This document shows positions 44,241-54,941 of a DNA stretch of 64,000 nucleotides, one piece after another (positions within the stretch are counted from its first letter, which is position 1; every line of letters begins with the position of its first letter). The translations under genes were made by a program, and so were the position numbers. The notes beneath the pieces were generated by a model, which searched no databases, was not told the origin of the DNA, and saw only the letters and a list, made by a program, of their open reading frames with translations. This stretch comes from Nitzschia sp. DOCU1 (Eukaryota > Bacillariophyta > Bacillariophyceae > Bacillariales > Bacillariaceae): contig OX595994.1 of the NCBI GenBank assembly GCA_951394045.1, forward strand, positions 2,108,001 to 2,172,000, in the 5' to 3' direction.

Positions 44241-47200
44241 ATGAAACTTAAAGGACTGTTGATGCTAGTGCTCTTTTGCGCCAAGCCTTGGGGAGGTGTT
44301 GCTGCTAACACTGTTCGTGGTGCTGGTGGTGAGCACCCTGCTGCTGACTCCACCACCACTGATGGTGCTGGTCACGGCTTTCTTGAGAGATCAAAAGCAG
44401 GTGAGGGAGATTTTCTTGGCGCCGGCGGGGGCGTTGCCGTCCTCGAAGCCAAGGAGTCTCGTAATGCTCGTGAGATGCTGGAAGGCGTAGATCCGTTTAC
44501 GTGTGTCCCACAAGAGATCATTCTCCTTCAAGATGTTGCGAGAGACCTTGTGAACAACACGGCCCGTTGTGAACGCAATGTAGGGATCTTGAATGACTTT
44601 TTGCTGGCGTTCCAGCAATACATTGCTCTCCGTCTCCTCTTAGTAACCAAGGTAAACCGAAGCAGAAACGTCATTGCGCTTCTTAACAAAGGGCTGATCG
44701 TGAATATCGCTGGCTTCATTCCAAAAGTGGGCCCGACCATCAAATCGATAATGAAGACAATCGACAAATTGGATATCGCGCTGCGGCCCATGGGTGGCGG
44801 CGTCGGCAGTGAAAAGTTCCTTGAGCTTCAATTTCAAGTTGTGGATAAGGTGAAACTCGCAGCAACAGGCGTTCACAAAGTTGTTCAAGGTTTAGGTTTT
44901 CCTGTAGGCCGCCTCCCCGGGCAGGTGTCTGCAGCCATTGATGAGTCTGTTGTTGTCGACTGTTGTGTTAATGTACCCGATGGGTTCTTGGACACACTTG
45001 TGGGCATGAACAGGACCATGGGGAAATGTGGCTTTGAATTGGATTTCGAATTCCCCCGTTTGAATGAAATATTCAATTTCCTCGCCGACCTTTTTGACTT
45101 CCCGATCCTCGACCGATTGCTTGCTCTCATCGAAAATATGGTGAAGTGGATTGAAGCTATTGTTGAAGATACTCTGGCAAGACTGGACAGTCAAGTGCTT
45201 CTCTGCTGCAGTCCATTTGCTCAGGAAGTTGCAAGAGTGGTCGAATTCGCAGTGTCGGCATTCAATCTCCTGACATGCTGGACGGACAGTTTGATTACTG
45301 GAGTCGGTGGAGAGACCGTTGATGTAATCTTCGCAGGGGTGAAAGATATCTTCGATGGTTTCAACGATGGAATCGACCGTGTGAATGGGGCTGTTGCCAA
45401 CCTCAACGTAGCGTTGAGCTTTGACTTCAAGTTTCTGTTTAACAACTCTACCTTTCCTTCATTGCTCTTCACAAAAGGCGATGACGGTACATGCTTCGTT
45501 GCAGTCGACGGATCCTTTGACATCGAGGTGGCCGATGGCAGCTTGAATGCAAGCTTCGAGTTCATTGAACCATTTACCGCACCCGACGCTGATGGAACCT
45601 TTGACTTTTTAGATATTGGGGCGGCAATCGGTAATGATTGTAGGGAGGCCGCATTTGACCTGAGCAATCGTACCGAACAGCAAGGGGAATGTTGTGCTCT
45701 CGCACGAATCCACAATGGGCTTGATCCTGAAGGTTTGGAATTGAACGCGCATTGCCTTTTTAATTTCGAGTGTGAGAGTGGACGCTGTGACGGAGGACTT
45801 GGCAATACCTGTCGACCAAAACAGCCAGTCGGTACGAGCTGCAACGAGGCTGAGGACTGCGAAACTGGACTTTGCTTCGCCACGGCCGCATTCGGACCAC
45901 AAACTTGTCGTGAACGAAAGGCAATCGGTGAAGCCTGCTCCTTTCCCGGGGAGTGCATTTCAGGACTTATATGCGATGACAACGTATGCCGGGCGTCATT
46001 GAACCTTACCCTCTGCAGTCCCTGCGTTCAAAGTTTTGATTGCGAGTCAAACAGATGTCCCTTCTTCGCAGGATCCTGCTACCCTGCTGATGGGAGTCCG
46101 GCCCCTTCTCTTCCTTTTCCAAATGCATGCGAATGCACAGTCAATATGCAGTGCGAAAGTGGGCGTTGCACCGCTTCAGGGCTTCTTGCAGGGCTTCAAA
46201 ATAAAGGGATTTGCATGGACAAGCTTGCAAACAACTCACCGTGCAACAAACGATCAGATTGCCTAAATGGGCGCTGCGACCATAGGGACGGCTTGTTGAC
46301 GGAACAAATTTGTAAGCCGAAGTTAGCAAACTGTGATGTTGGCGTTTGCAACGAGAATAACGACTGCGAGTCGGGCCGCTGTGCTCGGTTACTGGGCACT
46401 TGCTACCCGCTGGGCGAACAGGCGCCGCCTGGGTGCAAGTGTCTTTTCAACACAGATTGCAAAGGAACGTGTGACAAGGGAAAATGCGTTGACAAGTTTC
46501 CGATCGGGCACGCATGCTTATTCAACAATGAGTGTCAGTCGTTACGGTGCGACAGCAGAGTTTGCACGGTGGCTGGAGCAGACAGGAGTCCCTGCAATGA
46601 GAATACTGACTGTGCTTCCAAAAGATGCGAACTTTCGACTCGAAGCTGCCATCCCAGGAACGATGTGTGCGAGCCATGCAACGAACCTTCGGATTGCCTT
46701 TCTGTACGATGTGTGTTGGGTACCTGCTATCCTCCGACGGGAAAGGCACCCAGTGGTGAGTGCAGTTGCGTCTTCGGTACTGATTGCCAGTCCGGCCGAT
46801 GTGCTCCCAATGGAGTTTGCAAGGATAAGCTTGATGTTGGAGAAAAGTGCAGAGGGGTTTTTGACTGCTTATCAGGTCGTTGCGAGTTTGAACCTGACGG
46901 ACTTCTTGGCCTCGTGCCAATCGGAACCTGTCAACCAGAACTGGGTGTGTGTGAGGCATGCAATGAGAACAGTGACTGCCTGAGCAATCGGTGCGCTGGA
47001 GTCTTTGGAGCATTCGTCGGAGATTGCTATCCACAAACTGGTGGCGGTCCGGAGGGCTGCAAGTGCTTTTTTGATTTGGACTGTGCCTCAAAGCGTTGCG
47101 AGAAGCGAGAGTGCAAGGCCAAGCTTGGATTGGGAACAGCGTGCCGAAGAGACCAAGATTGCACCACTGGTAGCTGCAAGGGCGATACCTTTCTGGGAGG

Positions 47201-48278
47201 CTCGAACGGTGTATGCTCGGAGAAAGCAGGCGTTTGCGAACCTTGCACAAGCGACGGCGAGTGCCTATCGGGGAGATGTCCTGCGTTTCAAAGGACGTGT
47301 TATCCTACAACCGGACCAGCGCCCGACGGTTGCGCATGCAGCGTTTCCTTGGATTGCCAAAATACTTGTATCGATGGCAGGTGCACCAGCAATCGCCGGG
47401 AAGTTTGCCAGCCGTGCAAGCATCCATCGAATTGCAAATCCAATAGATGTCCCTCGCTAATCGATGTGTGCTATCCCCCGAATGGTCCCGCTCCCGATGG
47501 CTGCAAATGTGCGGTCAATCTCGATTGCCAAGGGTTTTGCATGGGGAATAGTACCTGTGTAGCCAAACGAAACGACTGCGACGCCTGCGCATTGAATGCC
47601 AACTGTCTCTCTAATCGATGCGTCACCACATTTAATATCAATCAATGCTATCCGGCAGGCAACAAGGCCCCTTCGGGGTGCAAGTGTGTCGTTAACTTGG
47701 ACTGTCTCAGCGGACGATGTGACAGTGTCGGTGGCCAACTAACATGCCTGGATCGCGTGGCAACTGATGGCTCGTGCAATGAAGATAATGATTGCGTCAG
47801 TTCGAGATGCACCGGGAGCAAATGTGCGGAAAAGCTTGAAAATTGTCAAACGTGTGGCGACGATGGCGACTGCAAGTCAAGTCGGTGCCCCCTTGCGCTC
47901 AAGCAATGCTATCCGGCATCCGACCCGGCCCCTTCACAGTGCAAGTGTGCTGTGAACTTGGACTGCATCAGTGGACGATGTGACAGCGTCAATGGAGTTC
48001 TAACATGCCTGGATCGAGCGGCAAATGGCGGTTCGTGCAATGAAGATACTGATTGCCTCAGTTTGAGATGCACCGGGAGCAAATGTGCGGAAAAGCTTGA
48101 TGAGTGCCAAGGGTGCAGCGATAATGGCGACTGCAAGTCAGGTCGGTGTCCACTGGCGCTGAAAGTTTGCTACCCGCCCACTGGAGGCGCTAAGGCCGGC
48201 TGCAAATGCGCTCTCAACTTGGATTGTAGGAGTGGAGCCTGCAGGGGTCCACTCTTTCAACAAAAGTTTTGCCAGTGA
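44241..48278 (+). CDS. Large secreted protein with about 28 small cysteine modules
   Basis: 1345 residues, single exon. The frame opens at 44145 from a TTG; the ATG at 44241 starts a good signal peptide (MKLKGLLMLVLFCAKPWGG). Residues about 80-500 are helical and amphipathic with few cysteines and may form a separate lipid- or protein-binding domain. From about 510 to the end I count 28 modules of the type x-[D/E/N]-C-x-S-x-R-C, as in DCLSGRC, FECESGRC and LDCASKRC. They alternate with CYPxxGxAPxGCKC and Gxx-CN-ExxDC spacers, so modules pair into a repeat of about 75 residues. The pattern recalls Dickkopf/prokineticin-like or EGF-like disulfide folds. No C-terminal anchor. Probable cell-wall, adhesive or mucilage protein (inference). 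Confidence 0.85.
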   Translation: MKLKGLLMLVLFCAKPWGGVAANTVRGAGGEHPAADSTTTDGAGHGFLERSKAGEGDFLGAGGGVAVLEAKESRNAREMLEGVDPFTCVPQEIILLQDVARDLVNNTARCERNVGILNDFLLAFQQYIALRLLLVTKVNRSRNVIALLNKGLIVNIAGFIPKVGPTIKSIMKTIDKLDIALRPMGGGVGSEKFLELQFQVVDKVKLAATGVHKVVQGLGFPVGRLPGQVSAAIDESVVVDCCVNVPDGFLDTLVGMNRTMGKCGFELDFEFPRLNEIFNFLADLFDFPILDRLLALIENMVKWIEAIVEDTLARLDSQVLLCCSPFAQEVARVVEFAVSAFNLLTCWTDSLITGVGGETVDVIFAGVKDIFDGFNDGIDRVNGAVANLNVALSFDFKFLFNNSTFPSLLFTKGDDGTCFVAVDGSFDIEVADGSLNASFEFIEPFTAPDADGTFDFLDIGAAIGNDCREAAFDLSNRTEQQGECCALARIHNGLDPEGLELNAHCLFNFECESGRCDGGLGNTCRPKQPVGTSCNEAEDCETGLCFATAAFGPQTCRERKAIGEACSFPGECISGLICDDNVCRASLNLTLCSPCVQSFDCESNRCPFFAGSCYPADGSPAPSLPFPNACECTVNMQCESGRCTASGLLAGLQNKGICMDKLANNSPCNKRSDCLNGRCDHRDGLLTEQICKPKLANCDVGVCNENNDCESGRCARLLGTCYPLGEQAPPGCKCLFNTDCKGTCDKGKCVDKFPIGHACLFNNECQSLRCDSRVCTVAGADRSPCNENTDCASKRCELSTRSCHPRNDVCEPCNEPSDCLSVRCVLGTCYPPTGKAPSGECSCVFGTDCQSGRCAPNGVCKDKLDVGEKCRGVFDCLSGRCEFEPDGLLGLVPIGTCQPELGVCEACNENSDCLSNRCAGVFGAFVGDCYPQTGGGPEGCKCFFDLDCASKRCEKRECKAKLGLGTACRRDQDCTTGSCKGDTFLGGSNGVCSEKAGVCEPCTSDGECLSGRCPAFQRTCYPTTGPAPDGCACSVSLDCQNTCIDGRCTSNRREVCQPCKHPSNCKSNRCPSLIDVCYPPNGPAPDGCKCAVNLDCQGFCMGNSTCVAKRNDCDACALNANCLSNRCVTTFNINQCYPAGNKAPSGCKCVVNLDCLSGRCDSVGGQLTCLDRVATDGSCNEDNDCVSSRCTGSKCAEKLENCQTCGDDGDCKSSRCPLALKQCYPASDPAPSQCKCAVNLDCISGRCDSVNGVLTCLDRAANGGSCNEDTDCLSLRCTGSKCAEKLDECQGCSDNGDCKSGRCPLALKVCYPPTGGAKAGCKCALNLDCRSGACRGPLFQQKFCQ

Positions 48279-48909
48279 GAGCAAAACAATGGGGGCAACG
48301 GGACTCATTAAACCGGTCTAGAAACGTTTCCCAAAATTCCTCGTTGATGATGTATAACATCTTGCACCACATTCTTTGTAATTGGACAAACGAATTTTGG
48401 GGCTTCTCGCGACTGCCCCCCCCCCCCCCGTCCATCTCGGCACAAAAAGACATATAGAAGAATCATACAGCGATTGAATCAGTAGTCATGGAGCCCATTA
48501 TCGATTCAGTGTCCTGACGCGAGGACGACAATGAGATCCATATTAGCGACACCATATCCCGCATGAAAATGGAGAGGTGAGATGTCGGAAGCATTTTTTC
48601 AGCGCTCGGTGCCCGTCCGTCCGCCATCCACTGTCGTACACGTGTCTCGCGCGCCGACCGGGCAAAAGATCATCAGCAAACGGCGACAACCACTCATCCA
48701 ACGAAAAGCGCATCACCGCGCGCGAAAGAATGAAAAAGTGGACCACGCACATCACGCGGTCGCACAACTTTTCCCCATGTCCTTTGGGTAGAGGCGAAAG
48801 AAGTTTGCCCAAGAAAATAAGGACAAAAGTCAAAAGCATAGGGCTCAAACGACGACGACGACGACGATAGTGACTGCTAGCTAGCCCCCGTCTACTTTTC
48901 ACCGTTGCT
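48279..48909. other. Intergenic with a 14-base C run
   Basis: 631 bases between two plus-strand genes. A run of 14 C lies at 48416-48429. Otherwise promoter/UTR sequence. Confidence 0.35.
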
Positions 48910-51770
48910 ATGACCATGGCCCGTTCCAGCAGCAGCAGTAGCAGCAGATCCAAAAAGAAAAAAGCTGGCGGCGGCGGCGCCTCTCTGGCGAAAAGGCGCA
49001 GTAGTGGGGTCAGCACCAGCAAGCATTCGAAGCGAAGTTCCCCTAAAACGACACCCGCAAGTTTATTCGGGCCAGTCCATGTCCAGCAGCCTAAAGGGGG
49101 CACCTGGAATTTACCGGCCAGTATGGGGGGTTTATCCAACAAGAAGAAAAAGACAAAGAAACCAAAGAAATCGTCGTCCAAAGGCGACCCGACGCCTGCT
49201 AAAAAGCCTCCAACGGGCTTCTCTGTCCAAATGCCAGTAGTTTCTTACTCGGATCCAGTGGTACCTTGGCTGGAACCATCCAACCAGCAACACCAGCCCT
49301 CATTCTTACCGGTGCATGATGAGGAGGATGATCCTCCAACCCGCAAGGCAGGCAATAGAACGACGACGGCGGCAATGGCCAGAAAAAAGATTCATTCCAC
49401 TCTTAGCATTCCCATGACTTCGCTAAACAAGTTCAATGCGGAACTTGTGGCGTTTGCGGATTATGTTCGATTATCACCAGGGGAATTTGAGTCTCGGCGT
49501 TCGGTTATTGCGCAAATTCAAAAGGTCTGTCGGTCTCAATTTGGTATATCTCCGCAATCCTGTCGAGTCTTTGGGTCGTTTGCGTCCCCGTTAGTTTGCT
49601 CCTTTGCCAGCGATATTGATTTGGCCATTCATGACGTGGTACCGGTTCTCGAGCAAGAAATTGTGATTGACAGTGGCAACGAGGATGATGTGACACCCAA
49701 ACGAGCCGGAAAAAGGCCTCGAACAATCGAAAAGGCGGAGGAGGATACTTTGTCAGTAACCAAAAAGGCCGTGGCGACACATCCCAATGCCAAACTTCAA
49801 GAGCGAGTTTTAAAATGGAAGGCACTTTTGGAGGAAGCCGAAGAGAAACGTGGTGAAACGACTTCTACTGTTAATGCATCGTCAACCGTCCCCGCCAAAA
49901 ATACACCTTCTACTGGAAGCCCTCCCAAAGGCGACGACGGAGAAAATCAAAGCAAACAAGATGAAGAGCCCACGTCATCTGCAGTCACGACGATGGCTTC
50001 CACTACTACTACGACTAGAGTAGAGCTTGCAGAATCGAGACTCTTGCCTTCCACGGCAGAAAAATCAAACGACAATGGGCATCCACTTTTTGTTATTGAT
50101 CGAGTGGGATGCCCAGACCCAGAGGAGGAAAAAACGATGGATGCGCCTACAGTCACGGATACTTCCAAGGGCTCATCCATTTTCGATGACGAAGACTTGG
50201 GAGAGCCTCCATGTCCGCAAGAAGTAGCATCAACAAACGAGGAACCATCGGTCAACCGTGGGAACGATTCAGAAGCTGACAATGACGACAACAAGAATAT
50301 TAATGACGATGATTCCGATGCCGATTCTGCAGATGCTCTGGCTGCCCTCGAGACAAGGCAAACTAGCAGCACGCTTGGTGTGGCGATTCCAGACCAAGCA
50401 GAGTTATTGCAAGGCGATGTATATGACGACGCCGAAGAAGAGGACGACAACGACGAGGAGGAAGAGCCTGCATTGGATACTCGACCACGAAGTCGGAGCA
50501 TTATAAGTCTTTGTTCGGCGACGACGGCAGATAGTGCCGACGAAAAGGAATGGGATGACTCTGGTATGGAGGTTTCGTTTGTGTCATCAAGAGCTTCTGG
50601 TGTTGCTGCTGCTCGCAAACAGGCTACCATCGGCCCGACTGGAGAAACGCGAGCCCATGTGCTTCGGTCTTTGAATACCTTGGCCAAAAAGTTAAGGAAA
50701 CTAGATTTCTATACGGGAAATCTCCACGTTCGAAAAAATGCCCGGGTGCCAATTATCAACATGGAAACTCGATTTGGGTACGAGTGTGATATTGCCATTG
50801 GAGGGCACAGTGGAGCCGACACGAGCGCATTTGCGTCGGCACAGTGTGCCAAATTCCAAAGGTAAGAACATGGTCGATTGGGAAAATATGTGGGCCTTTT
50901 CGCTCCGAGATCTGACATGTGCCAAAGTTTTGCGATTGTTGTACTGTTTCTGAAGGTTCTCTTGAACCAACAGGGCCTCGATAAACCTTTTACAGGTGGG
51001 TTGGGAAGTTTCAAGCTTTACGTCTTGGTTGCAAGTCACGTACGTACTCTGGAAGTTCACAATTGGGAGGCCATTTTCTACAGGATACTCATTTTCTCGT
51101 GTTACAGATCGAATGCCATTTGGAACTTGGTGGGGAGGATAGTCCGGGCGAGATCCTACTTACATTCTTCTTTCGTTATGGAAACATCCCTGGTCACGAC
51201 GGAATGGAAAATCTGAGAACCCGGCTCAGTAGAGAAAGAGTTTTGCGGACGCGAGGTGTTGGTCTCGCAGCGGGAGTTGCAGAAATGGGTGGCGTCTCTC
51301 AGCTCGACAATTGCATTAGCATCTTCCAGAGGTGTTACTTTGTTCTTCGACAGAAACTCAAGAAACCCTCGACCGATCCTCTCCACTCCATCCTGGGTTA
51401 TCTTATTGACGCCAAATCGTTGAGCAACGAACGAACGAAAAGTTGGGAAAAGGTCGCTCATTTGCCAAGCCGATCCAATGCTTGGCCAAAGGCAGCGGCC
51501 TTGCCTCCTGGTTTGCCCTTTAACTGGTCTACAAACGCTTTGGCTCAACAGAATAGTACAGTTCGTGGAAGCAAGCGAAAAGCGGATGCCAAGCCAGCTG
51601 AGTGGCTCGATCCTCTGGGAACCGACGACGAAGCGGAGGAACTCAAAGCCGGTTATGGACTTGCCTCGGCATCGTCGGCCGCGAAAGGGGCCAAGGCGAA
51701 AGGATCGCCCAGGAAAGAAGGTACCAACGGAAAAAAGAAGAAGAAAAAGAGAAAGAGAGGGGATTCTTAA
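48910..51770 (+). CDS. TRF4/5-type non-canonical poly(A) polymerase (nucleotidyltransferase)
   Basis: Exons 48910-50861, 50928-51039 and 51108-51770 give 908 residues with GT-AG introns of 66 and 68 bp. The N-terminus is basic and low in complexity. The nucleotidyltransferase signature is at about residues 217-238: CRVFGSFASPLVCSFASDIDLAIH, with G-S and both aspartates. The third carboxylate lies far downstream in YECDIAIGG (about 626). About 330 acidic, disordered residues separate them. The PAP-associated part follows: LKVLLNQQGLDKPFTGGLGSF, a splice-restored ASHIECHLELGG, then LLTFFFRYGN and ISIFQRCYFVLRQKL. It ends with a lysine-rich nuclear signal (KKKKKKRKRG). TRF4 enzymes add short tails to nuclear RNAs for exosome decay. 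Confidence 0.88.
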
Positions 51771-52565
51771 CCAGCTTCGAGTGCTCACGAGGCGAGATAA
51801 CAGATGATGAGCTGGTTCGCCGTATTGCAACGAAACGTTCGCATCGGCCTTTGACTTCCAGACTGATTTCGCGAAACTTGAAGGGCCAACTAATGCGGAA
51901 TGATATTCTATTATTGCAACATGGTGCCATTTGTCTCTCGGGTTCGTTGCTGTCTTTTTCGAGGTACGGGCGTTGCGACATCCATAGCTTCTACTTCACA
52001 GTTCACTCACCCTCTAGCTAGCTACCATGATACTCTACTAGTAGCCACTCAGTGAGCTACCGTTGGAGTCTTAGTGCGGAACTGAGTTCTACTTTGTTGG
52101 GGAGGGGATCGCTGAAGAAGACGCGAAAGGGGACAGTTCTACTTCCTACAGTAGTGGGGATACGCACGTGGTGGCATTTGCCGGGTCCGCACCATTCTCC
52201 TCACGTTACTTAGCACGTCTTGTGACCCAACTTCACAAAACGAACTTCTTCCGACGCATTTATTAGGGTCATCCCCCGGTTGTTCGTACGCGAAGCGTTT
52301 GGGGTTCTCCGAGTTTTTTTCTATTGTTCCGTCAGACTTCTCCCCTTATTTAATTTGAGATGCCTCCGTTAAAATTCTGCAGGGCCTTCTTCGCGAACCA
52401 CCATATGCCAATGGTCATAATAAATCCAATCGGTCAGCACCGACCGTTCCAAAGTTCTGTGAAACTGGGAGTCAATGTCATCAGCACACAACAAGACACG
52501 TTACTCTTGACGTTGTCCACGGTGCAAAACTCATCAATACTCACACAACAACAACAACCAAAACC
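51771..52565. other. Intergenic
   Basis: 795 bases, both genes on the plus strand. Nothing gene-like seen. Confidence 0.35.
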
Positions 52566-53807
52566 ATGATAAAGCATACAGGAGACATGATGGGCGGGGA
52601 GGCCACAAACGTATCCATTGACCATATGACATCTTCTGAGCAGCGAATACAACTGGATCGGTTGCCCTCTGTTGAAAACGAAAGTAGTCGCAGTTTGCCG
52701 GGGGATATCGAAATGAAGCCAGGACCGAACATGCATGGCGGGGCAAACAACAAACGCAAAGCTACCAACTCGTCTCCGTCATCTAGCCTTCATCGACGCT
52801 GCTGTCAGGACAAGGACGATTCTCAACCATCCCCGAAACAACGGCCGAGCTTCGAAGACTTTCAAGGAACACCACCATGGTCGGAAGCAGAAACGTCTCG
52901 TTTTTCGAGACTCAATAGCGCACAGCAAGAAGACCAAGAATCCCCCGGCAAAGATGAAACAAGGACAACCAAAACGATGACAACGAACAACGAAGTCCCT
53001 CCGGCACCAGAAGCCATGTGGCCCCACAGCACTCCCGCTTCCAAAAACGATCGTGTGGGACTTCCGAAGAAGCGTCAACGGTATCAACGGCGTAACTCGT
53101 TTCTCATAAGGCGGGATTCGACTCGACTGTTTGCGTCTACTTCGTCCATAATGCAAGATATCAATACGGCATGTTTCGGTGGACTGCTTGACGACGAGGA
53201 CAGCCTCCTACTAGAAGAAGGCGGAGCAAGAAGAGCACTACCAGCCTGGCGGCAAGCTTACCAAGCTGGCAGGTATACGATAGACGATGATGGTTCATTA
53301 TCAGAATTGCAACCGGTTCCTTCGCTTGCGAACGCTAGAGCAAAACTTGACGACGAGCAACAGGGAGGCAAAGACGGCTGGGATGGGCAAGGGCGGGATC
53401 GTTTTGCTGTGATGACTCGTCACTGGGGTCATGCTTCGTGGGGCAACTCGGACGACACCAATTGGTATTCGACATTCTCTTCCCTTTCCTTTGACTCAAA
53501 GCCGACTATCCCCGTCGCATTGGCAGGTCGTCGTGATCAAGAAGCAGACATCGAAGTGGACGTCAAGAAGAGTACCACTGCCGCCGCCGACGATGCCAAA
53601 ACTAGTAGTACGATGCTCCCTCCACCCCCGCCGCGCGCCGCTTCTCCTTTGCCATTTCTGCGGCCAAAGTGTTGGTCCTCGGCCATTTCAAGCGACGAGG
53701 AAACGTCGAGTAGTCCACAGACAAGAACCGATCACGAAGGACCACGAAGCACCACAGAAATGGTGGCTGCTGAACAAGAAGGGGCCGCGGTGGTACCCGA
53801 CTGCTAG
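52566..53807 (+). CDS. Disordered hypothetical protein
   Basis: 413 residues, ATG at 52566. Most of it is low in complexity: Ser/Pro/Gln/Asp stretches, a PPPPPPR run and basic patches (KKRQRYQRRNSFLIRR) that could be a nuclear signal and phosphorylation site. A short structured middle reads FASTSSIMQDINTACFGGLLDDEDSLLLEEGGARRALPAWRQAY in pieces. Another ordered bit is MTRHWGHASWGNSDDTNWYS. No known domain. Residues 47-54 (DIEMKPGP) resemble a 2A ribosome-skipping motif with Lys in place of Asn. Possibly a regulatory protein; function unknown. Confidence 0.6.
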   Translation: MIKHTGDMMGGEATNVSIDHMTSSEQRIQLDRLPSVENESSRSLPGDIEMKPGPNMHGGANNKRKATNSSPSSSLHRRCCQDKDDSQPSPKQRPSFEDFQGTPPWSEAETSRFSRLNSAQQEDQESPGKDETRTTKTMTTNNEVPPAPEAMWPHSTPASKNDRVGLPKKRQRYQRRNSFLIRRDSTRLFASTSSIMQDINTACFGGLLDDEDSLLLEEGGARRALPAWRQAYQAGRYTIDDDGSLSELQPVPSLANARAKLDDEQQGGKDGWDGQGRDRFAVMTRHWGHASWGNSDDTNWYSTFSSLSFDSKPTIPVALAGRRDQEADIEVDVKKSTTAAADDAKTSSTMLPPPPPRAASPLPFLRPKCWSSAISSDEETSSSPQTRTDHEGPRSTTEMVAAEQEGAAVVPDC

Positions 53808-54941
53808 TATACTCTTACAGGACGAGTATTGGACTCCGGTGGAATGATCGTGCAAGAATCCAGCAGTTCTAGCAGGAAGGAGTCCTCCCTGTTGCGGTGG
53901 TTTGTGGTTTGTAATAGATACTACTAGTTGTTCTAGTATTCTACTAGTAATAAGGACGAGATCCTCGGCAGCAGTGCAATTGCCGCCATAACAGGAGTAG
54001 ACGAGCTAGTATCAGCATTGACCTTCTGTTAACGAACTCCTCTAGCAGTATCAGTAATAGTAAACTGTGGACCTTTTGCTGGTGAAACGACTGGCGCCAA
54101 CAACAGCAAGAAGAAGAACCCAGCAGCAGGTACTACCGGTAGTACTACTAGTACTGGCCTACTAGTAAAAGACAATTGAACCACCCGCAGCAAAACGAAT
54201 CCAGGGAGAACACTTGAATGCAGTCTTTGACGATATGCTAACCATTGAACGGGCTAAAGATAAAATAGGATGATGCCATAGTTGGTAGAACTAGCAGGCC
54301 CTATCAAAGACCCAGTGAGTAATATGCAACCGTTGCCTTTGATCAAAACCATGGCACGTCTGGGCACTCTGCGCTTGGTGATGTCATCCGCCATCAAGAG
54401 GTGCTACTGTCTGTACCTGGTACTGTACTGTCTGAACCGAAGCCGTGTCCCTATGTGTGCAGAAAACCAAATGGAATTCTCGGAATCTGGTGAAGTCATA
54501 TTGGATGGAAGGGCAATACTGGACAAAAGGTACGTAGGACTACACAGAATGAACTTTCGCTGCCACCTCACTTATGGTGCAAGAATTTGAAGGAAGCGAA
54601 GACAGGAACTGACGACGTTCGCCTTCTTCAATTCTGATCTGTGTTCGTTCCTATCCGGTCTGGCCATCGATCGTCAGTCTTTACGTCAAGCCATCACACC
54701 ACCATCCATCAACGCTCAACGCGCCTCTCTCGCTATCCACCCGCTGACTACCGGTAATAGCGAAAACGAAAACGATGACAATGATGACGGATGCCCACAC
54801 CTTTCCGATATACCTGATATGTATGCAGGGTCGCTCTGTTACAGTCTCTTAGTAATAGCTGCTAGAGTCCCTCCCATTCTCTTCTTGTTGTCCTATCAGG
54901 CCTTCATTTTTGCCAGCAAGAAGATCACTGACAACCGGGAC
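53808..54941. other. Intergenic, rich in short tag/cta runs
   Basis: About 1.1 kb. Runs such as agtagtactactagtact (54130-54150) are common but there is no gene. The end is in frame with MnmG from an ATG at 54819. Confidence 0.35.

Noticed and set aside
45221..45982. 253-codon minus-strand ORF
   Set aside because: Shadow of the cysteine-rich gene; it covers both the helical and module regions without any domain of its own.
48543..49181. 212-codon minus-strand ORF
   Set aside because: Antisense to the start of the TRF4-type gene; hydrophobic runs are the complement of its lysine codons.
49947..50687. 246-codon minus-strand Ser/Val-rich ORF
   Set aside because: Antisense to the acidic insert of the TRF4-type protein.
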